Below are positions 56,001 through 62,526 of a stretch of DNA of 64,000 bases, piece after piece; within the stretch, counting starts at the first letter, position 1, and each line of letters begins with the position of its first letter. Origin of the DNA: Hexactinellida sp. DTS-2022 (taxonomy: Eukaryota; Porifera; Hexactinellida); the NCBI GenBank assembly GCA_028753945.1, contig JAPNXP010000004.1, forward strand, positions 5,332,001 through 5,396,000, given 5' to 3'. The notes below the pieces were generated by a model. The model had not been told where the DNA came from, made no database searches, and saw nothing but the letters and a program-made list of their open reading frames with translations. The translations under genes and the position numbers were made by a program.

Positions 56001-58734
56001 TATAGGAGAAGATTCCAAATTTTCGCGCTCCTAAACATGAATTTGTGATTTAGGCGAATTAAAATTGGATCAGACCAGGATTAGGAGCGTATTTACAAAT
56101 GGCTGTATAATACACTGAGTAGAACCTCGTAAATACGAACACCAACGGAACGTAAATTTGTTCGTATTAACCGAAGTCATTTGTATTGGAAATCCTTTGA
56201 ACCTTTTCGTATTAACATTGTTCGTTCGTAAACCGTGTTCGTAAACAATAATTATCACAAATAACAACAACAAAAACTTTGAAGGGCCCTAAAATTGGTT
56301 CGCACTAACGATGTTCTACTGCAACAACAACAACAACAACAACAACACTCACAGTCCTCATTCCTATTGGTCCGTTGCGGGAGAGCACACAGTGACTGAG
56401 TTACCTCAAACGAGTGTGCATTCTGATTGGCTGTCTGGGCCACAGGGGGCGGGGGGGCAATCCGCTTGGGTCTGTTCCCTAATGACGTCACTAAGTCCTG
56501 TTCTTGTGTTGGTAGCACCTAACGAGTGAGATCACCGGGATTATATATAGCATAGGCGTAGGCTCCGGTAGGGTTGGTGAGGCCATGGCCCTACCAATAA
56601 TTTGTCAAGAGCCATCATCTTCTATTAAGTATGATGCAAGTTAGCATAAATGGCCCTACCAATCCGGGCAATCCCCATCCCGAGTATACGCCCCTGTATA
56701 GTGTCCATACGGTATGTATAATGGTATAACTAATAATTAGAATACTTTGTTATATCTATATGTGCTGCATTAGTAGCACCTAACGAGTGGGGTCACTTGA
56801 AATTATATAAAACCCCTATTTATAGTGTCAATAGTACGTTATGTATAATGCATATTAATGGTATAGCTAATAATTATAATACAGTAAAACCGCCAAAAGT
56901 GAACACCTCCAAGAAATGAACAACTCCAAAATATGAATACTTTTTCTCGGTCCCAAAATTTCCCCATTGCTTTAGACACACATTATGATAAATCATGAAA
57001 AGTGAACACCTCTCAAAAGTGAACGTTTTGGCTGGTCCCCAGGGTGTGTTCACTTTCTGAAGGTTTTACTGTCTTTGTTATATCTACGTATATGTACTGC
57101 ATTGCTAGTATACCTTAATTAGTGAGATTGACTTTGTGAAGGGAGAAGGAATTTGTGGTCCTGTTTTAGGTGTGTTTGTGGCAGGTAGTTTTCTAGAGTT
57201 TGTTTGTAGGTTTGGTGACATGTTTGGTGACCTATTTGTATTTGTTGACATAATTGTTTTTGGTGACATATTTGTTGACATATTTGTATTTGGTGACATA
57301 ATTGTTGACATATTTGTATTTGTTGACATAATTGTTTTTGGTGACATATTTGTTGATATATTTGTTGACATATTTGTATTTGGTGACATACTTGGTAACA
57401 TCTTTGTTGACATCTTTGGTGACTTAATTGGTGACAAATTTGTTGACTTAATTGGTGACAAATTTGTTGACATTAGATTTGGTTGTGAAAATGTTTTTTC
57501 TGGTGTTTTTGGTAGTTTTCTTTTGACACCTGGTAATGGTTTGTTTGTAGGTGTTTGTTTACTTTTATTTGCTTCGTAAACATCTAATTTACCTGGTGCG
57601 TATTTTTTTTCTAATTTTCCTAATGCTTTTTCTAATTTCAGTTCAGTTTTAACATTCTTTTCTGATATATCGTTACTAGGTTCTGTTTGTTCCGAATTGT
57701 AATTCAATGGTTTTGGTTTTTCTAAATTGTAAATATGCGTTTGTGGCCCATTGGCATAGGTTGGTGTCACTAATCGGTTTTCAAAATCCATATTACGATC
57801 CAATGTATCGAGTATTGAATCTAATTCCAAATTCAATTTAATCTCAAGTTTTTCTTTCTGTACCTCATTAATAACATCACTGTTGGAAATATATTCTGTT
57901 TTAGGTGATTCAAATTTCTTAGTTCTTATATCGTTTAGTTCCAGTTCCTTAGTTAGTTCTGAAATCATACTACCAGGGTCTTCTAAATGGTCAAAGCCTT
58001 CTGGGGAAATCGGCTCAAGATGATCGAAATCTGATAAATTGCTTTTTTTAGTATGCAAGTCGTTTTGAATATTTTGTGGGAAATTTGCATATTGTGGGTC
58101 TGAAGGGTTTGTTGTGAACATTTGTGAGTTCGCATAAGGAGATGCTTTTGATTGGCTGTCTAGAAGGATCATATTTAAACTGGAACTATAGGTGTTAATA
58201 TGGAACTACAGTGGTGTTCGCTTAATAGAGTCACCTCGGGACCAGGTTACTTTGACCCGATTAAGCGGAGAAATATATTAACCGGTGGCTCTATTAAGCG
58301 GAGTCGACTTTATATAACAAATTCCTTACCATTTCTTACTTTTACAATAACTAACATAAATATGAATATTTAACAAATTCCTTACCATTTCTAGTTGTTA
58401 CATACAAATTAGGATAAAGCCCAGCTTTTCCATTACAAAATCCAATCGACCAATTATCATCGACTCTAGCCAGTCTATAAATAGTATCACCGATTGAGAA
58501 TTTCAGATCGTCTGTTTGTCCGGTATCTAGTTCATCTGTCGCAACAACCGATTCGGGTTGAAAGAATTCAATAAATGAAACCGGCACATACCCAGTGGCT
58601 CCATTGGTAACTAGGATACCTTTGCACCAACTTTCGTCTATGATTTCAACAGCTGCGATGACGTCATTTTGTTCTAAATTTAGTTCGTATTCCTGTTCAG
58701 CTTTAAATGAATAGGTAGCCCGCGCGAAATTCAT
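45179..58734 (-). CDS. DNMBP: Tuba / dynamin-binding-protein-like Cdc42 GEF, 23 exons
   Basis: Exons, 5' to 3': 58734-58386, 58159-57114, 56518-56353, 55569-55352, 54857-54738, 54322-54149, 53992-53951, 53592-53487, 53227-53100, 52794-52653, 52054-51794, 51514-51423, 51073-51018, 50812-50613, 50156-50029, 49739-49635, 49256-49125, 48685-48524, 47970-47782, 47122-46967, 46444-46294, 45758-45532, 45322-45179. They sum to 4494 nt (1497 aa), with GT-AG at each intron and consistent phase. Domains: two SH3 (about 1-115), long Ser/Thr/Asn-rich linker, coiled-coil/HR1-like helices (about 680-830), DH (about 838-1031; LIKPMQRILKYPLLL, NEVKRRKDL), BAR (about 1035-1270), two SH3 (about 1358-1495; WWFVLLGNQTGYVPASYLAE and WWLIEADDKIGYVPGSYLVP). 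This is the Tuba order: dynamin and N-WASP binding coupled to Cdc42 activation on curved membrane. Vertebrate Tuba has four N-terminal SH3 domains; only two are seen here. Exon 1 placement is the least certain. Confidence 0.92.
45887..46047. mobile_element. Inverted-repeat MITE family I, copy 1
   Basis: TTATATAGAGCTCAGCTCTA at one end and its inverse at the other; interior TTGAAATTGACCTTTAGAAA shared with 52152-52311. Confidence 0.85.
46066..46255. mobile_element. MITE family B
   Basis: CAGTCAGGTTCTTATTAAG to AAGCAGACCTGACTG, inverted, in a Tuba intron. Confidence 0.85.
46512..46696. mobile_element. MITE family G, copy 1
   Basis: ATAAAACCTCCAAAAGTTAA to TCTGAAGGTTTTACTG; partner copy at 56882-57071. 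Confidence 0.8.
46744..46869. mobile_element. Inverted-repeat MITE family J
   Basis: Arms AAAAATCTAAAATTACAGCT + GTGCCGACA and their inverse, about 120 bp in all. Reduced relatives at 54397-54461 and 55130-55165. Confidence 0.85.
46909..46949 (+). repeat. (GTT)n microsatellite
   Basis: About 12 uninterrupted GTT units in a Tuba intron, close to the donor of the 46967-47122 exon. Confidence 0.9.
47170..47405. mobile_element. Chimeric MITE: family C left half, family A2 right half
   Basis: Left part from CAGGTGACTCCGCTTAATAG to CAAACTGTAATTCGGTC is family C; from CGGTTAAGGAGTACAAGG to CAGAGTCTACTG it is A2. The switch point is at the shared CGGT. Confidence 0.85.
47518..47674. mobile_element. 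MITE family A
   Basis: CAGTAGAACCTCGTTAGTAC to ACGAGGTTCTACTG with the CCACAAAATCAGGTCCCTAC interior. Confidence 0.85.
47675..47740. repeat. TTAG/CTAG-type simple repeat
   Basis: Alternating GTTA, GCTA and TCAG units directly abutting the preceding MITE. Confidence 0.8.
48055..48211. mobile_element. MITE family D
   Basis: TAGTAGATGTCGGTTATAAG to CCGGCATCCACTG. Confidence 0.85.
48225..48414. mobile_element. MITE family B
   Basis: CAGTCAGGTCTGCTTATTGT to TAAGAACCTGATTG, 13 bp from the preceding D element. Confidence 0.85.
48759..48905. mobile_element. MITE family H
   Basis: CAGTTGAAACCGGTATTTTC to AAAACCGGTTTCGACTG. Confidence 0.85.
48908..49071. mobile_element. Chimeric MITE: families A and F
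   Basis: TTAATACGAACACTAATTCA with CAGTCCCC is A-like; from GGCGAACTTGCTATTAG to GCGAACACTATA it is family F. No complete left terminus. Confidence 0.7.
49266..49395. mobile_element. Fragmented MITE family A/A2
   Basis: TAGAACCTCGTTAG appears at least twice close together, followed by GGATAAGGGGAATATTG. It lies just upstream (in transcript sense) of the 49125-49256 Tuba exon. Confidence 0.65.
49431..49601. mobile_element. MITE family A2
   Basis: CAGTAGAACCTCGTTAGTAG with the GGATAAGGGAATATCGG interior; right end AGAAATAATG decayed. Confidence 0.8.
49745..50023. repeat. AAAC/AAC low-complexity array in a Tuba intron
   Basis: About 280 bp of AAAC, AATC and AAC units ending in (AAC)12-13 just before the donor of the 50029-50156 exon. 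Cysteine/valine-rich frames on the minus strand come from it. Confidence 0.85.
50265..50390. mobile_element. Inverted-repeat MITE family K
   Basis: ACAGCGATCATCGGCGTTTG and its inverse CAAACACCGATGATCGCTGT; about 125 bp, TA on both sides. Confidence 0.85.
50821..50999. mobile_element. MITE family D joined to a family C end
   Basis: CAGTATATGTCGGATATAAG through GTTCCCGACGATGTGCTTA is family D. It then continues as GGTTAATAGATTTCTCCGCT of family C. The D end lies 7 bp from the acceptor of the 50613-50812 exon. Confidence 0.75.
51206..51388. mobile_element. MITE family A
   Basis: CAGTAGAACCTCGTTAGTAG to ACGAGGTTCTACTG, 183 bp. Confidence 0.85.
51525..51780. repeat. (AAC)/(ATA)-rich simple repeat in a Tuba intron
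   Basis: Runs of AAC broken by AATAAT and ATCAC units between two DH-domain exons. Confidence 0.85.
52152..52311. mobile_element. Inverted-repeat MITE family I, copy 2
   Basis: TATATAGAGCTCAGCTCTAG and inverse end AGCTCAGCTCTATATA; same interior as 45887-46047. A small GGCACCTATAAAAA palindrome follows at 52331-52364. Confidence 0.85.
52907..53011. mobile_element. MITE family B, internally deleted
   Basis: TAGTCTGCTTAATATGAAAA to AAAGAACCTGACTG, with the middle third missing. Confidence 0.75.
53255..53402. mobile_element. MITE family F, truncated
   Basis: CAGTGGAATTGCTTTATTAG with TTGCTTTATTAGCAA iterated three times and a CCCAAGCGAGCTTTAAATG block; the right end is lost. Confidence 0.75.
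53405..53478. repeat. ~24-bp tandem repeat, about three copies
   Basis: Units of the form TATGGTACCATTGTGTCCCC; ends at the donor of the 53487-53592 Tuba exon. Confidence 0.8.
53600..53945. repeat. GTTA/GTTC simple repeats around a MITE
   Basis: GTTC and GTTAG runs at 53640-53690 and again at 53888-53945, bracketing the family B element. Confidence 0.8.
53690..53886. mobile_element. MITE family B
   Basis: CAGTCAGGTCTGCTTATTGT to AAAGAACCTGACTG. Confidence 0.85.
54028..54146. repeat. AACC/AAC simple repeat
   Basis: CCAA and AAC units filling most of the 156-bp intron between two Tuba exons. Confidence 0.85.
54397..54461. mobile_element. Hairpin remnant of MITE family J
   Basis: AAAATCCAAAATTGCAGCCT + GTGCCGA directly abutting its own inverse, with almost no loop. 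Confidence 0.8.
54586..54726. mobile_element. MITE family A2
   Basis: TTAATAGGAACACGGATAAG to CAGAGCTACTG, ending 11 bp from the donor of the 54738-54857 exon. Confidence 0.8.
54858..54888. repeat. (AAC)n microsatellite at a Tuba splice acceptor
   Basis: About eight AAC units on the + strand, hence (GTT)n in the transcript, directly before the AG. Confidence 0.9.
54952..55125. mobile_element. MITE family E
   Basis: AAGTGAACTCCCGTTATAAC to ACGAGATTCTACTG, with TATAACGAA iterated five times. Confidence 0.8.
55591..55858. mobile_element. MITE family C, two internal units
   Basis: 268 bp. The 83-bp block (CGGTTTCTCCGCTTAATCGG ... TTGGCTTACAATATTTT) occurs twice in tandem without differences visible by eye. 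Confidence 0.9.
55905..56115. repeat. Dispersed repeat family M, copy 2
   Basis: Inverse of 42740-42945 and more complete; includes a palindrome centred near 55998 (GAGCGCGAAAATTTGGAATC and inverse). Confidence 0.8.
56118..56322. mobile_element. MITE family A, degraded
   Basis: GAGTAGAACCTCGTAAATAC start and ACGATGTTCTACTG end with an AT-rich insertion between. Confidence 0.65.
56323..56350. repeat. (AAC)n microsatellite at a Tuba donor
   Basis: About eight AAC units on the + strand; (GTT)n in transcript sense, just after the GTGAGT donor. Confidence 0.9.
56882..57071. mobile_element. MITE family G, copy 2
   Basis: CAGTAAAACCGCCAAAAGTG to TCTGAAGGTTTTACTG. Confidence 0.85.
57200..57480 (-). 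repeat. Coding minisatellite in Tuba exon 2
   Basis: Tandem Met-Ser-Thr/Pro-Asn units (NMSPKTIMSTNTN-like) within the coding exon 57114-58159; unit length is a multiple of 3 throughout. Confidence 0.85.
58209..58309. mobile_element. MITE with a family F-like left end and family C body
   Basis: Begins CAGTGGTGTTCGCTTAATAG (F-type terminus) and ends AGCGGAGTCGACT (C-type). Fills almost half of Tuba intron 1. Confidence 0.8.
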
Positions 58735-59137
58735 AGGTCAATTAAATAGGAACTAACTTTTAGTCATAAAATAATAAATAGTGTCAAAATAAGTCATTCT
58801 ATATAAGAAAATCAGAAAAAATAGTAATTTTTGAGAAATTTTAAAATGTCAATAAACTTGTTATTATTGTTTGGAATAACATTATATTTATATATATTAA
58901 CATTTTTCAAACAATTATGTAATATGTAAGAGATTAATATAACCAACATTAAAATAATATTGACACCTAAATATGAACATAATTCTACAATTTACAATCT
59001 CACCTATAATAATTACCTGTACACCTAATAAACAAACAAACAAACAAACAAACAAACAAACAAGGGGCAAACATTTCATACATATTATAAAAGCGTACTC
59101 ACAAGGAATAACCTGTCTATATATACTTCTATAGATG
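58735..59137. other. Spacer between Tuba and the cortactin-like gene
   Basis: AT-rich, with an (AAAC)n run at 59033-59063. It holds the Tuba 5' region and the 3' end of its neighbour. Confidence 0.55.
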
Positions 59138-61479
59138 TTAAAACAAATCTACATAATTAGCTGGGAAAAGCCCTCTTTCCCCATTGAATTCCCCTACCCA
59201 CCAACCATCGTCTATTTGGTCAATGTTAGTTATGACGTCATTAACGTCAAATGTTAGCTCATCTTCGTCTGTTGCCTAGAGGTGACAAAATATGAATATA
59301 AAGGTAGGAAATAAACTACACAAGTTAATAGATTTCTCCGCTTAATGGGGTCAAAATTTCACAGGATTTATAGGACGGAATAAGATTCTGGCTTAACATA
59401 TTTTCGGTTAATATATTTATCCGCTTAATGGGGTCAAAATTTCACAGGATTTATTATAGAACGGAATGACAGTTTGGCTCAAAATATTTCGGTTAATATA
59501 TTTCACCGCTTAATGGGGTCAAAATTTCGCAGGATTTATAGGACGGAATGACAGTTTGGCTTAAAATATTTTCGGTTAATATATTTATCCGCTTAATCGG
59601 GTTAAAGTAACCTGGTCCCGAGGTGACTCTATTAAGCGGAGTCGACTGTACAGATCTATAATAACTTGCCTCATAGTCATAGAGTGCCCTAGCATTGAGT
59701 GTAGCACCTCCACCAGAGGTGTTAGGTGGCTGTTGTGGCATTGGCATGGTTGGTTCCGGTACCGACTCGTACGTATCTTCTGCCAATGGATCACTGTATG
59801 TTTGTGCTTCTAATGGATCGCTATATGTTTGTTCTTCTAATGGATCACTGTATGTTTGTTCCCCTAATGGATCGCTGTAAGTTTGTTCTCCTAATGGTTC
59901 GCTGTATGTTTGTTCATCTGGATATCTACAGTAATAGTATAGTAGTAGTAATGTGTACCTATGTTGTTTGTTTGTTTGTTTGTTTGTTAGTTAGTTAGTT
60001 AGTTAGTTAGCCATTCAGTCAGCTAGCCATTCAGTCAGCTAGCTAGTTAGTCAGGTCTGCTTATTATGAACAAAATTTCGTCTGCTTAATATGAAGATTT
60101 TTTATTATGAACAAGCCCTATGGTCCCAATTTAACGACTTACATAGAGTTTGTATTAAGTTGAGTTCGCTTATTATGAAGTCTCTCTATTATGAACACAA
60201 TTTTTGGTCCCTTGAATGTTCATAATAAGAACCTGACTTTAGTTAGTTAGCTAGTTCAGTTAGCTAGTCAGTCAGTCAGCTAGTTAGCTACTATAGACAA
60301 CAAGTGTTTACCCTTGTGTGGCGGGGGGCTCCTCGTAGAGATCCTCTGGCTCTAGGAACGCCTGTGTGGGAATGGGAGGGAGGGGAGGATTGTAGACCTG
60401 TCTCGGAGCTGACTGAATAGGCAGCGGCTCAATTGGCGACTAAACAAGTAACAAACATAAATATACACAGTATAACCTCGTTGGTAGAAACACGGTTAAT
60501 ACGAACACTATTTCAGTCCCCTTCAAAGCCTTAACAATACAAATGGCATTAGTTAATACGAATTCAGAATAAGGCGAACACATTAATACGGTCCTACTAA
60601 CGAGGCTCTACTGTAGTTGTTATCCATAGCTTACTTCATATGTGTCTGGCTCTTCAATATCGTATACCAGCTCCTCAATTGGTTCTGGTTCCATTCTCTG
60701 TTTAGGCACAGGAACAACAGGAACAACTGGAACTATAGGGGGAGCTCTCCTGGCGGTTAGTTCCGGTTCTAGTTCCGGTTCCAGATCCGCCTGGGCCGGG
60801 GAAGGGGGCACTATAGGGGGCGCCCCCATCCTGGGAGGTGCTGCCATCTGTATTAGCTTAGCAGGGAGAGGTCTGTAAGGGAATGCATGGTATAGGATAT
60901 AGTGTAGTTGTTGTATGTTAGTTTGTTTGTATGTTAGTTAGTTTGTTTGTGTACTTCTTTATTTATCTATATTCTCAATCTAAACACATGTACCTAACAA
61001 TCCTAGGCTATAGAATAATTGTATTTGTTGTTGTTTGTTTGTTTGATAATTTGTTTAATTATTTTTATATCAGAGATTCCCAAACTTGTTAAACTGTGGA
61101 CCCTTTATAATAAATAGCAAACATTATGTGGGCTATATTGGTTGTTGTTAGTTAGCTAGTTAGTTTGTCTGTCTGTCTATCTGTCTGTTTGTTTACTTCT
61201 GTATCTGTTATTATCTATACTCTCCATAAACATGTACCTAACAATCCTGGTCTCCCCTGTATTATCCCCTGTATTCTCCCCTATCTCCTCTGTATTACTA
61301 TCCTGTGTCCCCCTATTAACATTAATCTCCCTCTGTCGGCTCCTCTCCTGTTCCTCCTGCTGTCTCCGCCGCTCCTTTGCCTGGCTAGCTCCCTGCTGCG
61401 TGGAGCTGTCCGACTCTACGGACATCTGCTCGAAGCGGGCGAACAGACCGCTGCGGGCCCCCGCGGGCTTAGAGCGGAT
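59138..61479 (-). CDS. Cortactin/Abp1-like actin adaptor, 3' six exons
   Basis: Exons, 5' to 3': 61479-61238, 60872-60635, 60439-60312, 59925-59670, 59275-59138; the phases agree and a stop ends the last one. A further 5' exon is required because 61479 is preceded by an acceptor (ATCTCAG), but none was found before the window end, so the protein is partial. Order: a charged helix ([10 protein letters not shown] ... [17 protein letters not shown]) like that after the cortactin repeats, a Pro/Glu-rich region ([21 protein letters not shown]), a tandem TYSDPL array, then an SH3 (ALYDYE + [38 protein letters not shown]) closely matching cortactin/HS1/Abp1 SH3s. These proteins link F-actin and Arp2/3 to endocytic and adhesion partners. 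The intron before the SH3 half has a GC donor. Five exons are listed here; whether the N-terminus is cortactin repeats or an ADF-H domain is unknown. Confidence 0.85.
59322..59649. mobile_element. MITE family C, at least three internal units
   Basis: Three tandem copies of the ~83-bp block (TCAAAATTTCACAGGATTTA ... ATATTTTCGGTTAATAT), then the normal AGCGGAGTCGACTG end; the left terminus is missing. Confidence 0.85.
59950..60050. repeat. GTTT / GTTA / CAGTC simple repeats
   Basis: GTTTGTTT then GTTAGTTAG, then GCCATTCAGTCAGCTA twice, abutting a family B MITE; similar repeats resume at 60240-60290. Confidence 0.8.
60051..60238. mobile_element. MITE family B
   Basis: TCAGGTCTGCTTATTATGAA to TAAGAACCTGACT, inside simple repeats. 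Confidence 0.85.
60468..60613. mobile_element. MITE family A
   Basis: CAGTATAACCTCGTTGGTAG to ACGAGGCTCTACTG, occupying most of the intron between two cortactin-like exons. Confidence 0.85.
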
Positions 61480-61527
61480 CTGAGATTAGAGATAGGTGTT
61501 AAGATATGTATGTATGTATATGTGTAT

Positions 61528-61709
61528 AGTAGAACCTCGTTAGTATAAACACGGTTAATACGAATTTCCGGATAATACGAACAAACAGTTCCACAAAATC
61601 AGGTCCCTACAATGGCTATTCAATGGGTATTACTCCGGTTAATACGAACTCCGGATAAAGCGAACACATTTTACCGTCCGTTGGTGTTCCTATTAACGAG
61701 GTTCTACTG
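61528..61709. mobile_element. MITE family A
   Basis: TAGTAGAACCTCGTTAGTAT to ACGAGGTTCTACTG. Confidence 0.85.
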
Positions 61710-61711
61710 TA

Positions 61712-61890
61712 CAGGGAGTTGCTTTATTAGCAACTCCCCTGTTAGCAATATTGTTTTATTAGCAACCGCTTTTCAGATCCCAAGCGTGACCACTGATATT
61801 ACTGTTAATTTCATTCCTCCATTAGCAACTTCGCCTATTATCAACCAGATTTAGTGGCAAACACGGGTTGATATTAAGCGAACTCCACTG
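61712..61890. mobile_element. MITE family F
   Basis: CAGGGAGTTGCTTTATTAGC to AGCGAACTCCACTG, directly after the preceding A element. Confidence 0.8.
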
Positions 61891-62526
61891 TATATGGATA
61901 TACCGGTTATAAATATATGTATACAGTAGTGCTAATTAGATACTATAAGAGTATGATATAGAATATAGTATGAGATAGGAGAGGTTAATTAACCAGTCAA
62001 CTTAGATAAATATAGGATAGTGGAACCTCGTTATAGGAACACCAGGGGACCTCAAAATGGGTTACTATGGGGTTGTAAGAATATTCACATACAGTAGAAC
62101 CTCGTTAGTACGAACACCAAGTGATAGTCTAAATCGTCTTATCTAGAATTCGTATTAACCGGTGTTATTTGTATTGAAAAGGCTTTGAAGGGGACTATAA
62201 TTGTGTCCATAAACCGGAATTTCGTATTAACGAGGTTCTACTGTATTTAGAAAGATCACATTAAACCTCTAGGTAATAAGTGATTTATAAAACCTGTAAA
62301 TTATTTCCAAATTGTATTAATTTATACGAATATACGTCATATACGTTTCGATTTACGTCATATAATAGTTCCGATCTCGTACCCAATCAGATTCAATGCA
62401 AATAATTTAGTATTCAAATAGGACTGAATGAATGAATGAATTAACAAATCAGATTTGTGGGAAATAAAATAGGTACAAAGAGCAAATAAATAAATATAAA
62501 AGTAAATTAAATTAAAATAAACACAA
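61891..62526. other. Region upstream of the PRDM9-like gene
   Basis: Contains an A fragment (about 62020-62060), a full A element and ~280 bp of AT-rich sequence just before the ATG. No upstream exon of the minus-strand cortactin-like gene could be identified here. Confidence 0.55.
62092..62243. mobile_element. MITE family A
   Basis: CAGTAGAACCTCGTTAGTAC to ACGAGGTTCTACTG. Confidence 0.85.

Noticed and set aside
57200-57480. Regular repeats considered as a possible CRISPR-like array
   Set aside because: Units are contiguous, keep reading frame in a coding exon and have no unique spacers; the genome is eukaryotic.
57136-57579. 147-residue plus-strand frame rich in FVDIFVFGDI
   Set aside because: Antisense of the Tuba coding minisatellite in exon 2.
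61165-61548. Plus-strand 127-residue hydrophobic frame
   Set aside because: Overlaps a phase-consistent minus-strand exon of the cortactin-like gene and begins in simple repeats.
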